Positions 44,889 through 52,292 of a DNA stretch of 64,000 bases are shown in pieces. Every line of letters starts with the position of its first letter. Within the stretch, counting starts at the first letter, position 1. Source of the stretch: Gluconobacter aidae (GTDB lineage: Bacteria > Pseudomonadota > Alphaproteobacteria > Acetobacterales > Acetobacteraceae); the NCBI RefSeq assembly GCF_009547075.1, contig NZ_WIPH01000013.1, positions 1-64,000 on the forward strand. The letters run 5' to 3'. Made by a program: the position numbers and the translations under genes. The notes under the pieces are model-generated. The model had not been told where the DNA came from and searched no databases. It saw nothing but the letters and a program-made list of their open reading frames with translations.

Positions 44889-44978
44889 CCATACCGAAGT
44901 CGCAACGAATGGACCACAAAACGAAGGAAGCTCATTCTGAGCGTAGGTGCCGGCATGTTTTTGTCCCGAAAGGAAAGC

Positions 44979-45009
44979 CCGGGAGGAAGGGTCAGGTCTT
45001 TCCTCCCGG
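44979..45009 (-). terminator. probable terminator of the M3 peptidase gene
   Basis: CCGGGAGGAA (44979-44988) pairs perfectly with TTCCTCCCGG (45000-45009), starting eight bases after the M3 stop codon. The downstream minus-strand sequence is only moderately T-rich, so termination may be partial. Confidence 0.6.
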
Positions 45010-45016
45010 CTGGTAA

Positions 45017-47143
45017 TTACCTGCCCTGTTCGGAAACAAGCCCACGATGCACCAGCATCGGGGTGATGTCCGGGTCGCGGCCGTAGAAGGCGCGGAACAT
45101 CGGGGCGTAATCCATGGTATGTCCCTTCGAGAGGATCATGTCGCGGAAGCGCTGTCCGTTTTCACGTGTCAGCCCCCCATGCTCCTGGAACCAGGAGAAC
45201 ACGTCCTGATCCAGCATTTCCGTCCACAGATAGGCGTAATAGCCGGCTGCATATCCGTTGGACCAGATATGCAGGAAGTAGCTGGAACGATAACGCGGCG
45301 GAACGGCTGCGACGTCCAGCCCCGTGCTGTTCAGCGCATCGCTCTCAAACCTGTCCACGTCCTGACGCGGTGCCGTCGCGGGCAGGCTGTGCCACTTCAT
45401 GTCCAGTTCGGCTGCGGCGACGATCTCGCCCAGCGCATAGCCCTGGTTGAAATGTGCGGCCTTGCGGATCTTCTCGACCAGGGCCTTGGGCATCGGGGCG
45501 CCGGTCTTGTAGTGCCGGGCGTAATGCGACAGGACCTTCGGGTCCAGCGCCCAGTTCTCGTTGAACTGCGAGGGGAACTCCACGAAGTCGCGCGCCACAC
45601 TCGTGCCGGACAGCGACGGATAGGTCTGGTCCGCGAACAGACCATGCAGAGCATGGCCGAATTCGTGGAACATGGTCGTCACGTCGTCGGACGTGATGAG
45701 CTGCGGCTGGCCGGGGGCCGCCTTGGTGAAGTTGGCGACGTTGTAGATGACGGGCTTCGTCCCAAGCAGCTTGGACTGCCCGACGAAGTTGGACATCCAG
45801 GCACCGCCGGACTTGTTGTCCCTCTTGAAGTAATCGAAATACATCAGGCCCAGCGGAGAGCCGTCCTTGTCATGGACTTCGAAGACCATGACGTCAGGCT
45901 GATAGACGGGGATATCCGTCCGCTGCTGGAACGTGATCCCGTAAAGCTGGTTGGCGGCAAAGAACACGCCATCCGTCAGGACCGTTTTGAGTTCGAAATA
46001 CGGCTTGATTTCATCCTGATCGAGATTGTACTTCGCCCGGCGCACCTGATCGGAATAATGCTCCCAGTCCCAGGGCTTCAGATCGAACTTTCCGCCGTCC
46101 TTGCGAATGGCCTTCTGAAGGACCCCGGCTTCGCGCTTCTGCTCGGCGACCGTGGCCGGAACGAGCTGCTGCATGAAGTTTTCCGCGGCTTCCGGCGTCC
46201 TGGCCATCTGATCGTACAGCGTATAGGCGGCGAAATTCGGATAGCCGAAGAGCGCGGCCTTCTGCGCGCGGAGTTCCGCCAGTTCGGCGATCGTGGCGCG
46301 GGTATCGTTCTTGTCGCCCTTCTCGGCGCGGGTCCAGCTCTGCTCGAACAGGGCCTGGCGGGTTTCTCGGCCGGTCAGGGAAGACAGGGCCGGCTGCTGC
46401 GTCGTGTTCTGAAGGGGGATGACCCATTTACCAGTCAGCCCACGCTCCTGCGCGGCCTTGGCAGCCGAGGCGATCGTGTTGTCATCCAGACCGGCCAGCG
46501 CCTTTTTGCTGTCCACGATCAGGGCGCCGTTCTTGGCGCTGGCAATCAGCTTCTGCTCGTACTGCGTCTCAAGACTGGAAAGGCGCGTGTTGATCGCGCG
46601 CAGTTTCGTCTTGTCCGCCGCGGAGAGTTCAGCGCCAGCGTGGACGAACTGCTGGTAATAGATATCGAGAAGCTGGGCCTGTTCGGGCGTCAGGTTGAGC
46701 TTTTCGCGGCGGTCATAAAGGGACTTCACGCGGGCGAAGAGCTTCGCGTTCAGATAGACTTCATCTTCATGGGCGGTCAGGCGCGGGGCTTCCTGGCTCT
46801 GCACCTTGTCCAGCGTATCGTCGGTGTTGGCCTGATACACGCCATAGAACGTCATCTGCACGCGGTTGAGGGTCTGGCCCGCGCGTTCCATGGCGGCAAT
46901 GGTGTTGTCGAAGGTGGGAGCGGCACGGTTATTGGCGATTGCCCTGATCTCGCGCAGATGCTCGGCCATTCCGCGCTCAAAGGCCGGGGCATAGTCACTG
47001 TCCGTGATCTGGTCGAAGCGCGGGGCCTGATAGGGCAGCGTGCTTGCCGAAAAGAACGGGTTCGTGGAAGCGGCATGCGCTTCAGCCGAAAGAAAAAACG
47101 CCGAAGCCGCGAGGAGTGCGGCGAGCCTGAAATTGAACACCAT
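45017..47143 (-). CDS. dcp: M3-family zinc peptidase (peptidyl-dipeptidase Dcp-like), exported
   Basis: A 708-residue metallopeptidase with a signal peptide (cleavage near AHA) and the M3 zinc motif TMFHEFGHALHGLF near residues 492-505, where the two His and Glu bind metal and activate water. GTSVARDFVEFPSQFNENW follows near 515-533, as in Dcp and oligopeptidase A. An export signal favours the periplasmic Dcp role, removal of C-terminal dipeptides. It ends at a hairpin on the left and faces the terminator-rich cassette on the right. Confidence 0.92.
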   Translation of the reverse strand: MVFNFRLAALLAASAFFLSAEAHAASTNPFFSASTLPYQAPRFDQITDSDYAPAFERGMAEHLREIRAIANNRAAPTFDNTIAAMERAGQTLNRVQMTFYGVYQANTDDTLDKVQSQEAPRLTAHEDEVYLNAKLFARVKSLYDRREKLNLTPEQAQLLDIYYQQFVHAGAELSAADKTKLRAINTRLSSLETQYEQKLIASAKNGALIVDSKKALAGLDDNTIASAAKAAQERGLTGKWVIPLQNTTQQPALSSLTGRETRQALFEQSWTRAEKGDKNDTRATIAELAELRAQKAALFGYPNFAAYTLYDQMARTPEAAENFMQQLVPATVAEQKREAGVLQKAIRKDGGKFDLKPWDWEHYSDQVRRAKYNLDQDEIKPYFELKTVLTDGVFFAANQLYGITFQQRTDIPVYQPDVMVFEVHDKDGSPLGLMYFDYFKRDNKSGGAWMSNFVGQSKLLGTKPVIYNVANFTKAAPGQPQLITSDDVTTMFHEFGHALHGLFADQTYPSLSGTSVARDFVEFPSQFNENWALDPKVLSHYARHYKTGAPMPKALVEKIRKAAHFNQGYALGEIVAAAELDMKWHSLPATAPRQDVDRFESDALNSTGLDVAAVPPRYRSSYFLHIWSNGYAAGYYAYLWTEMLDQDVFSWFQEHGGLTRENGQRFRDMILSKGHTMDYAPMFRAFYGRDPDITPMLVHRGLVSEQGR

Positions 47144-47199
47144 GAAATCGCCCGTAATAATCGTGATGATGCCGAACCGTATGGTGTTCGCGAGAGATC

Positions 47200-47256
47200 G
47201 TCAAACGGCCGATCCTGCTGCTGAAGACCTGCGGAAACTGCCAGTTGCCGCTTGAC
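47200..47256 (+). promoter_or_regulatory. long-range inverted repeat in the cassette leader
   Basis: GTCAAACGGC (47200-47209) pairs with GCCGCTTGAC (47247-47256) at nine of ten positions across a 37-base loop. With the terminator that follows it could form a structured leader RNA of about 140 nt upstream of the holin-like gene. Confidence 0.35.
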
Positions 47257-47318
47257 GGCATTTTCTCCTTGGTGCGTGCGAAAACTTCTCCCTAGACCGG
47301 CAGTGTGTATTGACACGC

Positions 47319-47340
47319 CCGCCTTTTCGGGGCGGTTTTT
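47319..47340 (+). terminator. intrinsic terminator 17 bases before the holin-like gene
   Basis: CCGCC-TTTTCGG-GGCGG is followed by TTTTT. No plus-strand gene precedes it, so it either ends a leader or small RNA, or attenuates the gene that starts 17 bases later. Confidence 0.7.
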
Positions 47341-47357
47341 CATAGCCGGAGATGACA

Positions 47358-47693
47358 ATGGACTGGACATCGCTGTTCCAGACAATCCTGCCCTATCTGC
47401 CTGCCAAATACGCTGGCGATATTGTTTCAATCATCACATTTCTCGTTGCCTCGGCCGCGCTGGCCCTGCGCTTCTGGAAGCCGCCGGCCAGCACGTCGAA
47501 GCTGCTGCCGCTGTTCCGGATCGTGAGCATGATCGCGCAGGCGAAAGGCTGGAATACCAGCGCCTATCAGCCGGGGGCGAAAGCCATCATGGTGCCGGTT
47601 GGCTCCTCCCGTGCGAAAGACGCCGAAAAACTGGGGCTGGATATGGCCTCGACGCATCCGAAGGCCGGTGAGCCGCCCCGTCGCGTCGACTGA
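47358..47693 (+). CDS. small holin-like membrane protein of the terminator cassette
   Basis: The 111-residue product has an amphipathic N terminus (MDWTSLFQTILPYLPAKY), one strong helix near residues 22-40, and a basic soluble tail of about 70 residues. It resembles small phage holin-type proteins in size and layout, but no family motif is certain. The ATG at 47358 has GGAG six bases upstream; the ATG at 47352 would be too close to it. It is first of four genes with similar start signals. Confidence 0.6.
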   Translation: MDWTSLFQTILPYLPAKYAGDIVSIITFLVASAALALRFWKPPASTSKLLPLFRIVSMIAQAKGWNTSAYQPGAKAIMVPVGSSRAKDAEKLGLDMASTHPKAGEPPRRVD

Positions 47694-47764
47694 TTTCAAC
47701 ATCGGTCATTTCACAACCGGGCTGACAGCCTGCCCGGAGACAATTTTCATTTTAACGATCCATG

Positions 47765-47789
47765 GCCGCTCCCCTGAGGCGGCTTTTTT
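47765..47789 (+). terminator. intrinsic terminator before the second cassette gene
   Basis: GCCGC...GCGGC, extended by TC/GA pairs with a bulge, is followed by T6. It lies 72 bp after the holin-like gene and 20 bases before the next start. Confidence 0.8.
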
Positions 47790-47809
47790 CATTTCTGGAG
47801 CTTTTACTG

Positions 47810-48310
47810 ATGCGTAACCGTCTGATCGCCCTGAGCCTTGGCGCCGTTCTTCTCGCGTCCACGAGCGCCTGCACCACGACCGGCAGCACGACCACTTTCA
47901 ACACCCAGGCCCTGAGCAGTGACGCCGCCGCCATCGCCTATGCGGTTCAGGCCATCGAGAGCATTCCGGATCTGGAAAGTCATCTGTCCGCCACGGACAA
48001 GGCGACGTTCGACAAGCTGATCGCCCGGATCAGGAGCGTGACCGCACAGGTTGCGGCCAACTCGAACGGCTCCATTACGATCACGACCGGCAAGGACTGG
48101 GCCAAAAGCCTTGGCACCGACCTTCAGACCCTGATGGCCATCGCAACACCGATCGTGAAGGTCTACTCGCCCTCCGCCGCCACTTACATGAGCACGGTAT
48201 CCGCGATGATCCCCCTGATCGAAGCCCTCGCAGGCGTTACGGCCGCCCCTTTCGCAGCCACGACGCAATCGCCGGAACTGATCCGCGCCCGGATCTATCA
48301 GGGCGTCTGA
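47810..48310 (+). CDS. small exported protein of the terminator cassette
   Basis: A 166-residue protein with an N-terminal export signal (MRNRLIALSLGAVLLASTSAC). The Cys after TSA suggests a lipoprotein, though the lipobox is not ideal. The mature part is Ala/Thr/Ser-rich and mostly helical, with PDLESHLSATDKATFDKLIA near residues 60-80. No family is recognised. GGAG nine bases before the ATG fits the other cassette genes. Confidence 0.65.
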   Translation: MRNRLIALSLGAVLLASTSACTTTGSTTTFNTQALSSDAAAIAYAVQAIESIPDLESHLSATDKATFDKLIARIRSVTAQVAANSNGSITITTGKDWAKSLGTDLQTLMAIATPIVKVYSPSAATYMSTVSAMIPLIEALAGVTAAPFAATTQSPELIRARIYQGV

Positions 48311-48340
48311 CGCTCCGTCCGCTTCCTCACCCGAAAGACA

Positions 48341-48371
48341 GGAGCGGTTCGCCTGAACCGCTCCTTTTTTT
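48341..48371 (+). terminator. strong intrinsic terminator before the protease gene
   Basis: GGAGCGGTTC-GCCT-GAACCGCTCC is a perfect 10-bp hairpin followed by T7. It lies 30 bp after the preceding stop and 21 bases before the start of the protease gene. Confidence 0.95.
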
Positions 48372-48392
48372 ATGTTCCTGCCGGAGTTGTCC

Positions 48393-49142
48393 ATGTCCCG
48401 ATGCCTTGGCAAACGTGCGCCCAAGCATGATCTGAGAACCTATCGTCTGGTGCCCATGCTGGCCGCACACTTTCCCGCCATTCCCGTGCAGAAAGACTGG
48501 TCCGAAGGAGTGCCCTATCAGATGTGGGGCAATGACCGGTATGGCTGCTGTGCATTCGCGGCCCATGCGGCCCTGACGGCGACATGGACCCATGCCGCAC
48601 AGGGGCTGGTCATCCTCTCCACGAAGATGGTGCTGAACAACTACGGGGCCGTGACCGGGTTCGATCCACAGACGGGGGCTCGGGACAACGGAACGGTTCT
48701 GCTGGACGAGCTGAACTTCTGGCTGCGTCAGGGTCTGCACCGTCCGGGACAGACCCTGGATTACCTGACGGCTTACGGCACGATCGATCCGCAGGACTGC
48801 GACGGGATCCGCCGCGGCATCTGCTATCTTGGCGGTGTTCTCGCAGGGGTGCAGGTGCCACAGGGCTTCATGGATCTTCCACTGGGCGCGACATGGGACT
48901 GGAACGCCATTTCCGACCGAACACCGGTGGGCGGTCATGCCATCGCCCTCGTGGGCTACAATCCCCAAGGGCTTTTCTTCAATACCTGGGGCACGCGGAC
49001 CTTCATGCCGTGGGATACCTTCACGAAGATTGCCGATGAAGCCTATGGTCTGCTGTCGCGTCAGAACTGGCTCGGTATTCCCGGCACATCGCCGAACGGG
49101 GAAGCCTTCGAGGCCCTTCTGGGGGAAGTGAGAGGCGTATGA
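48393..49142 (+). CDS. papain-like (C1-type) cysteine protease of the terminator cassette
   Basis: A 249-residue protein with the papain triad in order: GNDRYGCCAFAAHAALTA near residues 42-60 offers the catalytic Cys, GGHAIALVGY near 182-191 the His, and FFNTWGTR near 197-204 the Asn. It has no signal peptide or propeptide. Bacterial C1-like proteases of this kind have been seen in phages, effectors and secreted systems; the target is unknown. The ATG at 48393 has GGAG six bases upstream, and the in-frame ATG at 48372 sits in the terminator U-run. The next gene overlaps its stop. Confidence 0.7.
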   Translation: MSRCLGKRAPKHDLRTYRLVPMLAAHFPAIPVQKDWSEGVPYQMWGNDRYGCCAFAAHAALTATWTHAAQGLVILSTKMVLNNYGAVTGFDPQTGARDNGTVLLDELNFWLRQGLHRPGQTLDYLTAYGTIDPQDCDGIRRGICYLGGVLAGVQVPQGFMDLPLGATWDWNAISDRTPVGGHAIALVGYNPQGLFFNTWGTRTFMPWDTFTKIADEAYGLLSRQNWLGIPGTSPNGEAFEALLGEVRGV

Positions 49143-49768
49143 ACGGCCGGATTTCCTCCGGTCGTCCTGCTCTGGCCCTGCTGGCAGTCGCCCTTCTCGG
49201 CGGCTGTTCGGCGGGGTCTCCTTCCCCGGTCACGATCAGTAAGGCCATTGCCGGCATCCAGATGGATCTGACGAAAACGGGTGTGGTCAGCACCTCGCAT
49301 GTGCAGGAGTGGACAGAGGAGCAGAAAACAAGGTTCGACCGGAACGTCCGTGCCCTGCAATGCAGTCAGCACGTTCCGGACCCGGTTGTCGCCATGATGT
49401 CCGGGCCGGTTACGCTATCACTGTCGGGGAGCTTTACGTCCTCGGGCAGCTTTTCAGTCAGCAGTTCCGGCACCCTGCCCGTTTTCGGCCTTCAGGCGGA
49501 CGCGAACCGCACGAAAGCCCAGACGCTTGACCTTCCGGTCCAGTTCGTCCCGCTCTCCGCACTGCCGGATGCGGAAATGGCGCGGGAAGTCGGGTATGCC
49601 GGTGATCTGCTGTCGCAAAGCGATGCCGTGCGTCAGGCCGAAGGGGAAAAGATCAGAACCAGCCGCGATGCCCTGACGCGGCATGTTCTTGAACTGATCG
49701 CCCTGTATCCCGGAATCTGCCCGAAAGAGCCGCTGCACCCCTTCGTCGGTGTCCGGCATGTTCCCTGA
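49139..49768 (+). CDS. lipoprotein at the end of the terminator cassette
   Basis: A 209-residue protein with a clear lipoprotein signal: ALLAVALLGGC with Cys near residue 22. The mature part has SLSGSFTSSGSFSVSSSG, a Ser/Gly-rich patch, and a helical C terminus; no family is recognised. Its ATG overlaps the protease stop as ATGA, so the two are probably made together. A membrane-anchored partner or inhibitor of the protease, or a spanin-like lysis component, are speculative options. Confidence 0.65.
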   Translation: MNGRISSGRPALALLAVALLGGCSAGSPSPVTISKAIAGIQMDLTKTGVVSTSHVQEWTEEQKTRFDRNVRALQCSQHVPDPVVAMMSGPVTLSLSGSFTSSGSFSVSSSGTLPVFGLQADANRTKAQTLDLPVQFVPLSALPDAEMAREVGYAGDLLSQSDAVRQAEGEKIRTSRDALTRHVLELIALYPGICPKEPLHPFVGVRHVP

Positions 49769-49788
49769 AACGCAGTTGCGGAAAAGTC

Positions 49789-50973
49789 CTAGACCGGCGC
49801 GGAAAGGCCGAGCGCCCTTCCCGCTGCCGTGGCGATATCATGCCTCAGCCGCACGACACTGTGCCCCCCTGACGGATGGACCCGGTTGGTCAGGATCAGC
49901 ACATAGCTGTCGCTGTCCGGATCGATCCAGAGAGACGTGCCGGTAAAACCGGTATGTCCGAAGGAGCGACGGGAAAACACCTCTCCCCTCGGGGACGAAT
50001 AATGGGTGTCGATATCCCATCCCAGTCCCCGAAGCTCCGTTTTTCCTGCCGGCTGCTGCGGTGTGGTCATGAGGACGAGCGTCTCCCGGCGCAGGGGGAA
50101 GCGGCTCGGACGTCCTTTCAGACGATCCAGAAGAGCCTGCGCATAAAGCGTCATGTCCCGCGCATCCGAGAACAGCCCGGCATGGCCGGCCACGCCCCCC
50201 ATTCTCCGAGCCGTCGGATCATGCACCACGCCTCGCAGCATGTTGCCCTGCTCGTCATACTGTGTCGGGGCAATGAGGGGACGCAGGCTGGCCGCCGGAA
50301 GATAACCGGATTCCGTCATGCCCAGCGGTTCAAGAATATTGATCCGCGCATACTGGTCGAGCGACAGGCCGCTCAACTTTTCGACCAGAAGCCCCAGCAT
50401 GATGTAATTGATGTCACTATAAACGAATTTCTCGCCCGGTGGGTTGGCGAGCGGAGACATCATGGCCCGCCTGACACCCTCGGCCTTGCCGGTCCAGGGA
50501 TCGTTCAGGGGAATATCCGGCGGCAGGCCGGAATAATGGGTCATGAGCAGGCGAACCGAAATGTCGCCCTTTCCATTGGATGCAAATTCCGGAAAATACT
50601 GGCTGACGCGGTCATCCAGTTGCAGCTTCTGCTGCTCGACCAGCTGCATGACCGCCAGCGCCGTCATGGTCGGCTTGGTGAGGGACGCCATGTCAAAGCG
50701 CGTCTTCCAGTCCAGAGGTTCGGACACCGGAGCAAGTGCGCGCTTTCCATAGACGAACCGGTGCACGATCTTTTCATCATGACCGATCGCGACCACCGCG
50801 CCCGGAGCTTCGCCTCTTCTGATGGCATCCCGGACGAGAACATCCACTGCGCCAAACGAAGAACCCGGACGCGCGCAGGCGGCCATCTGACTGACACAGG
50901 CCGCAGCCCCTCCGAACAGGACATGACGCCGCGTCAGAAAACCGTGCCTTTTTATGGCGAGCCTCTCCGGCAT
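49789..50973 (-). CDS. beta-lactamase-fold serine hydrolase, Tat-exported lipoprotein
   Basis: A 394-residue member of the class C beta-lactamase/EstB family. The start has a twin-arginine motif (TRRHVLFGGAA) and MAAC as lipobox, so it is probably a Tat-exported lipoprotein. The catalytic SxxK is SLTK in MASLTKPTMTAL, the YxN-like motif is YSD in VYSDINYIML, and the HTG motif appears as GHTGFTGTSLW. Such enzymes can be esterases, D-peptidases or amide hydrolases; beta-lactam activity is not implied. ATG at 50973 has GAGGAG upstream. Confidence 0.88.
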   Translation of the reverse strand: MPERLAIKRHGFLTRRHVLFGGAAACVSQMAACARPGSSFGAVDVLVRDAIRRGEAPGAVVAIGHDEKIVHRFVYGKRALAPVSEPLDWKTRFDMASLTKPTMTALAVMQLVEQQKLQLDDRVSQYFPEFASNGKGDISVRLLMTHYSGLPPDIPLNDPWTGKAEGVRRAMMSPLANPPGEKFVYSDINYIMLGLLVEKLSGLSLDQYARINILEPLGMTESGYLPAASLRPLIAPTQYDEQGNMLRGVVHDPTARRMGGVAGHAGLFSDARDMTLYAQALLDRLKGRPSRFPLRRETLVLMTTPQQPAGKTELRGLGWDIDTHYSSPRGEVFSRRSFGHTGFTGTSLWIDPDSDSYVLILTNRVHPSGGHSVVRLRHDIATAAGRALGLSAPV

Positions 50974-51065
50974 GTTTCGTATTTCTCCTCTGCCCTGATC
51001 CTTTACGGAAAAGAGTAGCTGTTTTTTACGATCACGCAACAGAATACCTGGCCGCATTCGACCAG

Positions 51066-51992
51066 TCAGTACGTGCGACGGAGCACGTAAATCGGACGCT
51101 GCTTCGTCTCCATATAGATGCGGCCGATATATTCCCCCAGCATGCCGATACTGATGATCTGCACACTGCTGAAAAAAATGATCGCCACGAACAGGGATGT
51201 ATAACCCGGCACGGGATTACCCCAGACGATCGTCCGCAGCACGATGAAAAGCGCATAAAACATGGAAAGCAGCGCACCCGCCGTTCCCAGATAGGTCCAT
51301 AGCCGGATGGGAGCGGAGGAAAAGCTGGTGAAGCCTTCAAGCGCGAAATTCCACAGGGAATAGCCGGAGAACTTCGTCATGCCCACCGCACGGGGCGCGC
51401 GGACGTAATCGATGCTGACCGTCCGGAAGCCAACCCAGGCGAACAGACCTTTCATGAACCGCTGACGCTCGGGCAGCCTTTTGAGCGCCTCGACCACGCA
51501 TCGGTCCATCAGACGGAAATCCCCCACATTTTCCGGAATCCGGATATGGGCAAGCCGGTTATGCAGCGCATAGAACCAGGACGCCGTCTTGCGCTTGAGC
51601 AGACTGTCGCTGGAGCGGTCGATCCGTCTGCCCAGCACGACCTCTGCCCCATCGCGCCAGACCTGCACCATTTTCGGGATGATCTCGGGCGGGTCCTGGA
51701 GATCGGCGTCAATGATGATGACCGCGTCTCCCGTCGCAGCATCAAGGCCAGCCGTCAGCGCGGCTTCCTTGCCGAAATTGCGCGACAGTTCGAGCACCCT
51801 GAACCGCCGGTCGGTTTCACAAAATCCGATCAGTTCCCGCAGCGTGCCATCGCTGCTGCCGTCGTCGACACAGACGATTTCCCAGTCCGTGTCCGCAATC
51901 CCGTCGAGGACAGGCAGGATACTCCGTACAAAATGGCTGATGGCGGCTTCTTCGTTCAAGAAAGGGACAATCAGGGAAAGCTGGCTGGCCAT
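51066..51992 (-). CDS. family 2 glycosyltransferase (GtrB/DPM-like)
   Basis: A 308-residue enzyme with an N-terminal GT-A domain: SLIVPFLNEEAAIS near residues 6-19, CVDDGSSDGTL near 41-51 and IIDADLQDPPEI near 92-103 (DxD metal site). Two C-terminal helices near 230-252 and 265-288 anchor it to the membrane. This is the layout of GtrB and polyprenyl-phosphate sugar transferases, which load a sugar onto undecaprenyl phosphate for cell-surface modification. No GtrA flippase is adjacent, but a 44-residue membrane ORF overlaps its start. Confidence 0.92.
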   Translation of the reverse strand: MASQLSLIVPFLNEEAAISHFVRSILPVLDGIADTDWEIVCVDDGSSDGTLRELIGFCETDRRFRVLELSRNFGKEAALTAGLDAATGDAVIIIDADLQDPPEIIPKMVQVWRDGAEVVLGRRIDRSSDSLLKRKTASWFYALHNRLAHIRIPENVGDFRLMDRCVVEALKRLPERQRFMKGLFAWVGFRTVSIDYVRAPRAVGMTKFSGYSLWNFALEGFTSFSSAPIRLWTYLGTAGALLSMFYALFIVLRTIVWGNPVPGYTSLFVAIIFFSSVQIISIGMLGEYIGRIYMETKQRPIYVLRRTY

Positions 51993-52105
51993 AGAAGGTT
52001 TTCAGGTTCCAAATCGTGACAGAATGACCATAACAGAAATATTCCCGTAACAGTCAGTCCTCCCATCAGGAAAAGAACGGCCTCCTTCGGGTACAGTCGA
52101 TCCAT
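51971..52105 (-). CDS. 44-residue single-pass membrane protein overlapping the glycosyltransferase
   Basis: The frame MDRLYPKEAVLFLMGG... has one hydrophobic segment near residues 9-28 and an acidic tail (CHDLEPEN). GAGGGG lies six bases before the ATG at 52105, one of the best ribosome binding sites in the region. The stop lies 22 bp inside the glycosyltransferase gene, so the two could be translationally coupled. It is much too small to be GtrA. Its size makes chance possible, but hydrophobicity plus the site favour a real small protein. Confidence 0.55.
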   Translation of the reverse strand: MDRLYPKEAVLFLMGGLTVTGIFLLWSFCHDLEPENLLWPASFP

Positions 52106-52292
52106 GCCAGACCCCTCATGAGCATTGATCTTTTTCCTGTAGCCGATAAGGTGCCACATCAGGACAGTGATCGGATTTCCACGCCGTCCCGCCCGCAACC
52201 GCCCGCCAGTTGTTTTTTCAAGTGTCACTTCCCGCCAGCCTTTCCGCTCTTTTGCAGCATCGGGGGATGTCAGGACCGGAAATGCAGAGTCC

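Noticed and set aside
45047..47224. 725-codon frame on the plus strand
   Set aside because: It mirrors the M3 peptidase gene, which has the HEFGH site. The plus-strand frame has no domain and no ribosome binding site.
47144..49768. Prophage or genomic island with attachment sites
   Set aside because: The cassette looks phage-like, but I found no integrase, no structural phage genes and no flanking direct repeats, and the only tRNA gene is 46 kb away.
49789..50973. Serine hydrolase as an antibiotic-resistance beta-lactamase
   Set aside because: The SxxK, YSD and HTG motifs fit the broad class C-like esterase/peptidase family, and nothing in the sequence or context points to beta-lactam hydrolysis.
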